From Cryomorphaceae bacterium 1068 (GTDB lineage: Bacteria > Bacteroidota > Bacteroidia > Flavobacteriales_D > Cryomorphaceae): a DNA stretch of 64,000 nucleotides. The stretch's first letter is position 1, and each line of letters opens with the position of its first letter. A program made the translations under genes and the position numbers. Below, one piece after another: positions 37,386-44,372 of the stretch. The notes under the pieces are model-generated. The model was not told the origin of the DNA. It made no database searches and worked only from the letters and a program-made list of their open reading frames with translations. The stretch spans positions 248,001 to 312,000 of the forward strand of contig JAPVXR010000002.1 in assembly GCA_027214385.1 (NCBI GenBank). The letters run 5' to 3'.

Positions 37386-38447
37386 ATGCGTGGTAGTCTC
37401 ATTTTTTTGGCTTTTGTTTTTTGCCTTGTATCCCAAGGTCAAAACTCGGTTCCTTACATCAGTGGCGCTTATCACAAAGGCTTCGTTATCGTTCATAGTC
37501 GCGCAGTACGAGCGGTAGAAGATTCCTATCCACAAGGGTTTCAGCTCGATTTCGGCAAGCATAATACTTCTGAGAAAGTTTGGAATGCCTGCAACTGCTA
37601 TCCAAGAACAGGAGTTTCGCTGACTTTTTGGGATTTCGACAATCCCGATGTGTTGGGTTATGGCTTATCGGGTGTCTACTACCTCCAACCGGTTTTTCGA
37701 GCAGATAAAAAATTCAGCTTTTCGGTTAGGGGTGGAATTGGATTGTCATACAAGACCAATCCGCATGATCCTATTTCTAATCCGGACAATCAGAGCTACA
37801 GCACATCCGTGGCATTTCCGCTCGAGTTAGGTCTTGGCTTTCATTACAAGTTAGGAGATCTCTGGCAAGTTGAAGCCAGACTGATGTACAAGCATATCTC
37901 AAACGGTGGTTTGCGACAGCCCAACAAAGGCATCAATTGGCCTACTGCCGGTATTGCCATCAGCCGCTATCTGCGTCCTATATCATTTCCCGAAAGGGTC
38001 AAAACCGACTGGCGCCTTGATGCTACCGATCGAACCAGAAACGATATTAGCGCTTTCGTCACTTACCAAGAACCAACCGATGGAATCTAACTCGTGAGTG
38101 GCGGACTTGAGTATAAACATGCAAGACGAATCGGTCGATTGAGCAATCTTTCATTGGGAGGCGAGTGGATGTACGACACGAATCAAGCTAAGCTGTCAGA
38201 AGGAAAATCGCCCGAAACAGGTCACCATTTGGGAGCTGCGGTTGGACACGAGTTCATTCTGGGAAAGTTTCTTTTCAGTCAGCAGATTGGTGTCTACTTT
38301 TTAAAACCATCTTCTCGCCCTGAGGATTTGTACCAGCGCTACGGGCTCAATTACCGCATAAACCCATTACTATTGGTTGGAGTGAATCTGAAAGCTCACG
38401 GGCACGTCGCCGATTTCCTCGATATGAGAATCGGATTTAGCTTTTAA
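37386..38447 (+). pseudogene. PagL-like acyloxyacyl hydrolase gene interrupted by one in-frame stop
   Basis: Two open stretches, 37386-38090 and 38094-38447, are in the same frame, separated by a single TAA (38088-38090). Read through, they give a 353-codon protein with a signal peptide, an eight-stranded-barrel character and the PagL-type active-site motif MYKHISNGG (His and Ser) in the first part. The second part supplies the last barrel strands (LGGEWMYD, LLVGVNLKAHGHVADFLDMRIGFSF). PagL removes an acyl chain from lipid A in the outer membrane. A change of a Tyr codon (TAC/TAT) to TAA at codon 235 would explain the break. The rest is intact, so it is a recent pseudogene, a sequencing error or a split product. 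Confidence 0.72.
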
Positions 38448-38468
38448 GCTCGACCCCGTCAACAATAT

Positions 38469-38476
38469 TATCTTTG
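38469..38476 (+). promoter_or_regulatory. -7 box for tyrS
   Basis: TATCTTTG matches TAnnTTTG and lies 17 nt before the tyrS ATG, implying a very short leader. Confidence 0.5.
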
Positions 38477-38493
38477 CGCCAAATTTTACGCGA

Positions 38494-39771
38494 ATGTCTG
38501 CATTGATCGAAGAGCTGAAGTGGAGAGGACTCATCCACGATGTAACTCCGGGAACGGAGGAACAACTGAACAAGGAAATCACCAGAGGCTATGTAGGTTT
38601 CGACCCTACCGCCGATTCTCTTCACATCGGAAACTTGGTGCCTATCATGTTGCTTACCCATTTGCAAAGATCAGGTCACAAGCCCGTTGTTTTGGTGGGT
38701 GGCGCTACCGGTCGAGTGGGAGATCCTTCCGGGAAAACCCAAGAAAGAAAGCTTCTGAGTGTGGAGGATATTGAGTACAACCTCTCGGCCCAGAAGGCTC
38801 AATTGGAAAGGTTTCTCGATTTTGGTGATGGCCCAACGGATGCCATCATGGTCAATAATTACGACTGGTTTAAGGATATTTCATTTCTGGATTTCATTCG
38901 CGATGCCGGGAAGCATATTTCCATCAACTACATGTTGGCAAAGGACTCTGTAAAAACGAGGCTGGAAACGGGTATGTCGTTTACCGAGTTTACCTACCAG
39001 CTCATCCAAGGCTACGATTTTTACCACCTCAATAAGGAGATGGACGTAAAGCTGCAAATGGGAGGGAGCGACCAGTGGGGAAACATTACCACCGGAACGG
39101 AACTCACCAGAAGAATGGGTGGGAGCGATGTATTTGCTCTCACAGCACCTTTGGTTAAAAAGGCTGACGGAACCAAATTCGGAAAATCGGAAGGCGGCAA
39201 TGTTTGGCTAGATGCCGAAAAGACGAGTCCTTACCAGTTCTACCAGTTTTGGTTCAATGCCACAGATGAGGACATTGAGAACTTCGTCAGAATATTTTCG
39301 CTCAAGACAAAAGAAGAAGTCGAAGGCCTTATTGCCGAACACCGCGAGGAGCCTCACCGCCGTATTCTGCAAAAAGACCTGGCCGCTGAATTGACAGAGC
39401 GCATTCACGGAAAGCAAGCACTTGACGGAGCCATAGAGGCCAGTAATATCCTTTTCGGGAAAAGTACGGCCGAGAATCTTCAAGCCCTTTCGGAAAGAGA
39501 TTTTCTAGACGTTTTTTCAGGAGTTGAACAAGCTGAAGTAAGCCGAAGTGCAGTGACTGAAGGAACAGGTATTATCGATTTTCTGTCTGAAACCACAGGA
39601 TTTCTAAAATCGAAGGGCGAGGCCAGAAGGGCCTTGAACGAAAATTCCATCAGTGTAAACAAAGAGAAAGTCAAAGACGATTATTCGATTTCTGAATCGG
39701 ATTTGATTCAAGATCGCTACATTTTACTCCAAAGAGGAAAGAAGAATTACTTTATTGCCAAGGTTATTTAG
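38494..39771 (+). CDS. tyrS: Tyrosyl-tRNA synthetase
   Basis: This class I synthetase charges tRNA-Tyr. The 425-residue protein has the HIGH-type motif FDPTADSLHIGNL (about 32-44), the tyrosine-binding QGYDFYHL and QMGGSDQWGNI segments, the KMSKS-type motif KFGKSEGG (about 228-235) and a C-terminal S4 domain (about 355-425). Length is normal. Its stop codon lies in the first copy of the direct repeat that borders a repeat element at 39770-39942. Confidence 0.97.
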   Translation: MSALIEELKWRGLIHDVTPGTEEQLNKEITRGYVGFDPTADSLHIGNLVPIMLLTHLQRSGHKPVVLVGGATGRVGDPSGKTQERKLLSVEDIEYNLSAQKAQLERFLDFGDGPTDAIMVNNYDWFKDISFLDFIRDAGKHISINYMLAKDSVKTRLETGMSFTEFTYQLIQGYDFYHLNKEMDVKLQMGGSDQWGNITTGTELTRRMGGSDVFALTAPLVKKADGTKFGKSEGGNVWLDAEKTSPYQFYQFWFNATDEDIENFVRIFSLKTKEEVEGLIAEHREEPHRRILQKDLAAELTERIHGKQALDGAIEASNILFGKSTAENLQALSERDFLDVFSGVEQAEVSRSAVTEGTGIIDFLSETTGFLKSKGEARRALNENSISVNKEKVKDDYSISESDLIQDRYILLQRGKKNYFIAKVI

Positions 39772-39942
39772 AAGTCCTTTGAGGTAAAATGGTCTTCGAA
39801 ACGGTTCTCGATACAATCCGCTTCCTTCGTCAGCGTTCCACTCGAACTGACAATCTTGTTGTAACTCGTAACGATTTCATGTTTGTGTCACTTCGAGTGA
39901 TCCGCCTCGGGCGGATTGTATCGAGAAGTCCTTTGAGGTAAA
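39770..39942. repeat. Palindromic intergenic repeat element bordered by 19-bp direct repeats
   Basis: Two identical 19-bp direct copies (AGAAGTCCTTTGAGGTAAA at 39770-39788 and 39924-39942) border a segment with inverted arms: TTCTCGATACAATCCGC at 39805-39821 against its exact complement at 39911-39927. A second inverted pair inside (CCACTCGAACTGAC on the left, complement with two mismatches on the right) gives a nested hairpin. No open frame of note lies inside. It looks like a non-autonomous (MITE- or REP-like) repeat. The left direct repeat includes part of the tyrS stop codon. Confidence 0.75.
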
Positions 39943-39959
39943 TTGTAATTAGTAAGATT

Positions 39960-40949
39960 TTAATCCATCGCCACCATCAGGTTGCAGCCGCGCAAGTCGC
40001 TGTAATCGAAGCGACCCAGAATTTCGAAGCTTCCATCGGGATGGGTCTTGCCCAAGTCTGAAGTGGCGATGAAGGAGCAGGAGTACAGATTGGCCAGATC
40101 GATCACATTTACGCCTCCTGAACTGCCTGCGGGCAAAATAGTCAAAGGGTCATTGGTGTCGCGTACCAGCACTTTCATCCAAGGTGGGCAATTAAAAATT
40201 CCGTTTCCTTTCGAATAGGCTTGACTCAACAATTCAGTCATACCGTATTCGCTGTGGATGGTGTCGACGCTGAAGCCTGCTTTTAGTTCTGCATGCAGCT
40301 CTTCTCTCGTCATCTCTTTGCGCCGTCCCTTCATTCCGCCCGTTTCCATCACGATTGTATTCTGAAGCGCTGTGCCTTCCTCTTCGATAAAATCGAGCAG
40401 GCCAAAGCTTACGCCAATAAGTAATGTTTTCCGCTCACTTTCTGTCGCCAAGATAGCCCGAAGTCGATCAAAGTCGGCCAAGAAGAAACCGCTATCGGCA
40501 TGCTGCGAATCCCTAATTAATCGATCGACCATGTAAATGAGTGAAGACCCTGTGCGCTCCAGATAGGACGGGAGCAGCGCTAAAATTCTGTATTCAGAAG
40601 GCGAACCGTAAAACTGCTGAAATGCCTGTAAGAAGCTTTGCTCATAAGTTTCAGGTCGGTAGACGTAATGCTTTGAGGTAGCTGTGCCCGTGGTTCCGCT
40701 GCTGCTAAAAATGAGCGCCTCCCCGTCTGATTCACCACTTGTGATTTTGTGTGACTTGAACAGTTCAATCGGCAAAAAGGGAATATCCTCTACACGATTG
40801 ACCTCCTCCGCGTTTACCCCCAAAAGTGCCATGTATTGGCGGTAAACGGCATTCTCTCGCGCTTGGAATTGAAATACTTCAAGACATCTTTCGTTAAACG
40901 CTTGTTCGGAATTAATCTCGAAAATCTTCTCTACAGAAGGAGCAGTCAA
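39960..40949 (-). CDS. LuxE-like acyl-protein synthetase / adenylate-forming protein
   Basis: The 329-residue protein belongs to the LuxE/acyl-protein-synthetase group, with an adenylate-forming loop FSSSGTTGTATSKH (about 81-94) and the segment IHSEYGMTELLSQAYSKG (about 232-249) that resembles the YGxTE motif of AMP-binding enzymes. Flavobacterial homologues are often annotated as acyl transferases. No luciferase genes are present, so bioluminescence is not implied. The reaction is probably activation of an acyl or carboxylate group. The start is TTG at 40949. There is no closer ATG, and a -7 box lies 33 nt upstream. Confidence 0.8.
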   Translation of the reverse strand: MTAPSVEKIFEINSEQAFNERCLEVFQFQARENAVYRQYMALLGVNAEEVNRVEDIPFLPIELFKSHKITSGESDGEALIFSSSGTTGTATSKHYVYRPETYEQSFLQAFQQFYGSPSEYRILALLPSYLERTGSSLIYMVDRLIRDSQHADSGFFLADFDRLRAILATESERKTLLIGVSFGLLDFIEEEGTALQNTIVMETGGMKGRRKEMTREELHAELKAGFSVDTIHSEYGMTELLSQAYSKGNGIFNCPPWMKVLVRDTNDPLTILPAGSSGGVNVIDLANLYSCSFIATSDLGKTHPDGSFEILGRFDYSDLRGCNLMVAMD

Positions 40950-40982
40950 ATTAGGGTAAGGATTTTGATAATTGTAATTTTA

Positions 40983-40990
40983 CAAAGATA
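40983..40990 (-). promoter_or_regulatory. -7 box for the LuxE-like gene
   Basis: TATCTTTG on the minus strand, perfect TAnnTTTG, in the short gap to the divergent lipoprotein gene and 33 nt before the TTG start. Confidence 0.5.
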
Positions 40991-41001
40991 GTCTCCATTT
41001 C

Positions 41002-41532
41002 ATGAACCTCTTTCGATTCAGATCAGCACTTCTTTTGGCAGTACTTTTTGTGGTAGCTGCTTGCAACAATGATGATGATTTACCCGATGAACCGGTGATC
41101 AATTCAGTGGAGTATCTGGAGGCCGAGAAAGATTTGGTCATCAATTTCACCGATGGCGATGGAAACTTTGGTTTGCCTGCCGATATGATTGACCCTCCTT
41201 TTCAAGCTTGGGAAGATTCGGCTGATGGCATCATCAACAAGAATCACAACAATCTCTGGCTTGATGTCTACGTAAAGGAATCGGGGACTTTCCAATTACT
41301 GGAAACACCTAACCCTTACGGCTTCGATTTTCGCATTCCATTTCTCACTCCTGCAGGTCAGAATAAACAACTGAAAGTAACCGCCACTTACAATCTGATC
41401 GACTTGGCAGACTTTGCCGACGTGGGAGTGCTGGAATATGGTGATACATTGAAATTCAATGTCACCATCATTGACAGAGATTTGAATATCAGCAACACCG
41501 TTGTGTCCGAAGGACATATTCTGAGGGAATAG
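41002..41532 (+). CDS. Hypothetical lipoprotein
   Basis: This 176-residue protein has a lipoprotein signal (lipobox VVAAC, Cys21) followed by an acidic linker NNDDDLPDEP, then a beta-rich domain (about 35-170). The linker of Asp residues after the Cys is typical of surface-exposed lipoproteins in Bacteroidota. I recognise no family by sequence. It is divergent from the LuxE-like gene and precedes an accessory region of gene remnants. Confidence 0.75.
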   Translation: MNLFRFRSALLLAVLFVVAACNNDDDLPDEPVINSVEYLEAEKDLVINFTDGDGNFGLPADMIDPPFQAWEDSADGIINKNHNNLWLDVYVKESGTFQLLETPNPYGFDFRIPFLTPAGQNKQLKVTATYNLIDLADFADVGVLEYGDTLKFNVTIIDRDLNISNTVVSEGHILRE

Positions 41533-41838
41533 CTCCTCGGTTCTACGGCAAACGCTCTCTTTAAAACTTCCACTCTCAATTAAGCTTTTCGTTGCGGATT
41601 TGAAGGGATCGCTAGATAGGCTTCTACCATCCGTCTTTTTTCTGAAATTTTCTTGCTAAAGCTTTGGTCTAAACAAACCGCATTTATCGCGTATCTGATC
41701 TGTTCTTCGACGAATTTTAAGCCTCGAAGGGGGTAAATCCCCCTATTGTTTTCAGGAAAATTACCCCCTAAAAAAATAGGGTTTTTCCTATGCGTAAAAT
41801 GACTTTTATTCGAGTTATTGATCAGGGCAATTATATAA
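41533..41838. other. 306-bp stretch without a supported gene, holding a GC-clamp hairpin
   Basis: No plus-strand frame is intact. A minus-strand frame exists but its translation matches nothing I recognise. A hairpin with stem AGGGGG / CCCCCT lies at 41728-41744, and a second loose pair (CCCTATT near 41741, AATAGGG near 41774) follows. It may be the leader or degraded 5' part of the gene whose end survives at 41839-42069. Confidence 0.45.
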
Positions 41839-42069
41839 ACTAAGAATACCATTATAAGTAACGATCTGATTTCGTTGGACCAGCTGGAAGACTACTTAGA
41901 GGAAAACAAGCATTTACCTGATTTCCCGAGTGCTGTAGAGGTGGAAAAAGATGGCCTTGCCTTGGGAGAAACAGAACGTTTGCTCACGATAAAAGTCGAA
42001 GAACTGACGCTTTACATCCTCGAGCTGAAAAAGGAAATCGATACCTTAAGAGAAGAAATCAAAGACTAA
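41839..42069 (+). pseudogene. 3' remnant of a tail-fibre/S74-type surface protein gene
   Basis: The frame opens after an in-frame stop and has no ATG. The translation includes LDQLEDYLEENKHLPDFPS and a Glu/Leu/Lys-rich coiled coil (VEELTLYILELKKEIDTL), which I recognise as the usual C-terminal end of long Bacteroidota proteins with a peptidase S74 or tail-fibre-like domain. The rest of such a gene is missing upstream. It is therefore a truncated remnant, close to other fragments in the same patch. Confidence 0.6.
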
Positions 42070-42073
42070 GGCT

Positions 42074-42862
42074 ATGAGAAAGTACTTTTTTTATTCAATG
42101 ATTTTTCTTTTTCTGGCGGTGACAAGCTGCAAAGAAGACGATGAAGACCAATGCTGCGACCCGACCAATCCCGAGTGTGCGAATTATGATCCATGCTTAG
42201 GGAAGATGGAGACGACCGCTGATTTTGCAATTCTTCAACCCTATGCACAGGTTGGGCCTAATGCGGGGACTTTCTTTGAAGATTCTGTCACTTTTGGAGC
42301 TACGATGCGGTTCGTAGCGAAAGACACTGCCGCTGATTCTTACCGTTGGATTTTAGGGGTTGATACGATCTATGATGAAATTGAAGTGACTCGATCAACA
42401 TTTAGTTTGCCTGAAGGATCATATCCTGTCTCACTACAAGTCACTAAAGATCCTGACTCCCTCTGTTTTCCTTTGGATGATGGAATGGATGAGAAGACGA
42501 AATTCTTTACAAAGATTAACGGATGCGATGCAGCTATTTGGGGTGAATACCGTGGGATTTTGGAGAGCAATATAAACGATAGCTTGAATATCCGGCTATT
42601 GGTTTCTTCTTCACCTAACACTATTCAACCCTGTAATCCTCAATCTCCTATTGGTTACGTTTTTGGTCTTAATTTATTAGGTGAAAATGACACCATTCGA
42701 CTGGAAGGCAATGGGGCAACAAATACTCGGTATTCATTTCATTTGGAAAATAATACATCTGATAATACGGGAGAAGCTGTATTAGTCATAGAGACAGGCC
42801 TCATAGAAATATCCTATTCTTTGGAGGGTGAGACAGAAAAATTTAATGGAATTAAACTCTAG
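42074..42862 (+). CDS. Accessory lipoprotein A of a duplicated pair
   Basis: The 262-residue protein has a lipoprotein signal (Cys19, VTSC) and then a Cys-rich segment KEDDEDQCCDPTNPECANYD shared almost unchanged with the gene at 43250. After this N-terminal cassette the two proteins differ in sequence, though both seem beta-rich. The body includes a PKD-like SYRWILGVDTIY stretch. No family is recognised. It starts 4 bp after the upstream remnant, in a region of small, unstable genes. Confidence 0.7.
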   Translation: MRKYFFYSMIFLFLAVTSCKEDDEDQCCDPTNPECANYDPCLGKMETTADFAILQPYAQVGPNAGTFFEDSVTFGATMRFVAKDTAADSYRWILGVDTIYDEIEVTRSTFSLPEGSYPVSLQVTKDPDSLCFPLDDGMDEKTKFFTKINGCDAAIWGEYRGILESNINDSLNIRLLVSSSPNTIQPCNPQSPIGYVFGLNLLGENDTIRLEGNGATNTRYSFHLENNTSDNTGEAVLVIETGLIEISYSLEGETEKFNGIKL

Positions 42863-42867
42863 GCACT

Positions 42868-43230
42868 ATGAAAGTGAAAAGAAAACCACGTGTCGTGCTT
42901 AAATTTTCAACCATCTTCTTGGCAGTAATTATTTCTACTCAAATATTATATGCTCAGGAATGTGTGAACGGAATCAGCACCAATCCCGATAATCCTTCAA
43001 GTCCATATCCATTCAATGTAGGAACGAATAATTTGTGGCTGAATCAATTTAATATCGGGACGAGTAATGCGAGCGGATATAATGACATTCGATTAAACCC
43101 TAACGCAGGATGGCTTGTACCTGACTATACGACTGATAATTTCACCATGGACAATCCCTTCAACAACGGAGCTACACCCTCGGCCCCCGCTCCGCTGGGT
43201 TTGCAACCCTGCGGAAATCAAACCCATTGA
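42868..43230 (+). CDS. Short secreted protein, probably the N-terminal remnant of a longer surface protein
   Basis: The 120-residue protein has a signal peptide (about 1-29, ending YAQ) followed by ECVNGISTNPDNPSSPYPFN, which resembles the mature N-terminus of long flavobacterial tail-fibre-like proteins. It stops after about 90 mature residues (LQPCGNQTH). It may be the 5' end of the same kind of gene whose 3' end lies at 41839-42069, now out of order. That link is inference. It could also be a complete small protein. Confidence 0.55.
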   Translation: MKVKRKPRVVLKFSTIFLAVIISTQILYAQECVNGISTNPDNPSSPYPFNVGTNNLWLNQFNIGTSNASGYNDIRLNPNAGWLVPDYTTDNFTMDNPFNNGATPSAPAPLGLQPCGNQTH

Positions 43231-43249
43231 CCGTTTAACTCTATAAGCT

Positions 43250-44125
43250 ATGAAAAACTCACTTTTCTATTCCCTTCTATTTCTCTTTGTGGCAGTAACA
43301 GGCTGCAAGGAAGACGATGAAGACCAATGTTGCGACCCGACCAATCCGGAATGTGCGAATTATGATCCGTGTTTTGGAAACGAACCCACGGCGGAATTTA
43401 AGATGCGTGGCACTTCTGTAGGTTTCCCCGTATCTGAAAATCTAGTGGCTGAGTGGTGCGATACCATTCGCAGAGCAGGTGTAGAATTTATGGCTGACAT
43501 GGAAGATGCGGAAGTCTACGAATGGTATATCGGAACGGAAACTGAACCACGTTTCGGTCGATCGTTTAAACTAGATTTCGGTGATTATATCGAAGACACT
43601 TTGCAAAACTTAAACCCCGATACTCCCGATTATTATCTGCCGTTGGATGTCACATTAATTGTCAGAAATAGCATAGGGGCATGCGTAAGTGCGGATGATA
43701 CAATTTTAACAAGCACCTCACAACTTGTGTTTACCAGAAAATTCCTCCCGAGGGGTATTTTTATTGGAAGGGTGGAAGGAGAAGATTTTGATCGAGAAGT
43801 GATTTTATGGCAGGACGGTGAAGACTTAACTGCCCCGATTGAACCACTGCAATATTTCACTGACCTTATCGGGTTTTCCGAAGATACGATGAGAATTTAC
43901 GGAGCATATTTTATCAATTTTGAGACTCTGGCATCTTTCAAAAGGAGGAAATGGGAAGAAAGCTTTAATGAATGGTGGATTGGAACGGATGGTATACAAG
44001 TGTGGGATCAAGAAATAATTACATCTTCCAATGGACCTGATCGAGTGGAACTTTATTTTGAACGCTATCCTGAAGGTAGTTCCACCTTGGAAATAACCAG
44101 ATTTTCAGGAACGAGGATCGAATAA
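43250..44125 (+). CDS. Accessory lipoprotein B of a duplicated pair
   Basis: The 291-residue protein has a lipoprotein signal (Cys19, VTGC) and repeats the N-terminal cassette of the gene at 42074 with near identity (KEDDEDQCCDPTNPECANYD). The rest (about residues 45-291) is different and beta-rich, with a possible PKD-like VYEWYIGTETEP segment. The shared leader and differing body suggest a cassette in which the surface-exposed part is exchanged or evolves fast. Function is unknown. Confidence 0.7.
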   Translation: MKNSLFYSLLFLFVAVTGCKEDDEDQCCDPTNPECANYDPCFGNEPTAEFKMRGTSVGFPVSENLVAEWCDTIRRAGVEFMADMEDAEVYEWYIGTETEPRFGRSFKLDFGDYIEDTLQNLNPDTPDYYLPLDVTLIVRNSIGACVSADDTILTSTSQLVFTRKFLPRGIFIGRVEGEDFDREVILWQDGEDLTAPIEPLQYFTDLIGFSEDTMRIYGAYFINFETLASFKRRKWEESFNEWWIGTDGIQVWDQEIITSSNGPDRVELYFERYPEGSSTLEITRFSGTRIE

Positions 44126-44138
44126 CCAAAATCACGAT

Positions 44139-44312
44139 ATGTCATCCATCACCATCCACGACTTATCGGGCAGACCGATCAAGCAAGAAACCCTTCAAGC
44201 CCATTCCAGAGAAACTCAAATCAACCTATCGGGCATAGCTCCCGGCACTTACATCGTAAGAGTCGATTGCGGGGGTGAAGTGTTTTCGGAGAAGTTGGTA
44301 GTGACCAAATAA
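44139..44312 (+). pseudogene. Orphan T9SS type A sorting-domain fragment
   Basis: A 57-residue frame from ATG 44139 reads as the second half of a T9SS type A sorting domain: ITIHDLSGRPIKQETL, INLSGIAPGTYIVRVD and the end FSEKLVVTK. It has no signal peptide and no passenger, and is not in frame with the lipoprotein before it. It is best seen as the leftover end of a deleted secreted-protein gene. A terminator hairpin follows at 44342-44372. Confidence 0.65.
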
Positions 44313-44341
44313 GTGCTTTACTTGGGAAATCAAATGTTTCT

Positions 44342-44372
44342 AAAGCCCTTGCGAATCGCAGGGGCTTTTTTT
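44342..44372 (+). terminator. Rho-independent terminator
   Basis: Stem AAAGCCCTTGCG / CGCAGGGGCTTT (one G-T pair) with a three-base loop and a following run of seven T residues, after the orphan sorting-domain fragment and just at the end of the convergent Na/Pi cotransporter gene. Confidence 0.75.

Noticed and set aside
39960-40949. Bioluminescence (lux) locus
   Set aside because: Only a LuxE-like gene is present. luxA, luxB, luxC and luxD are absent from the neighbourhood.
41580-41852. Minus-strand open frame of about 90 codons in the accessory patch
   Set aside because: No family recognised, low-complexity start, and no promoter or start context. It could be a remnant, but I cannot support it as a gene.
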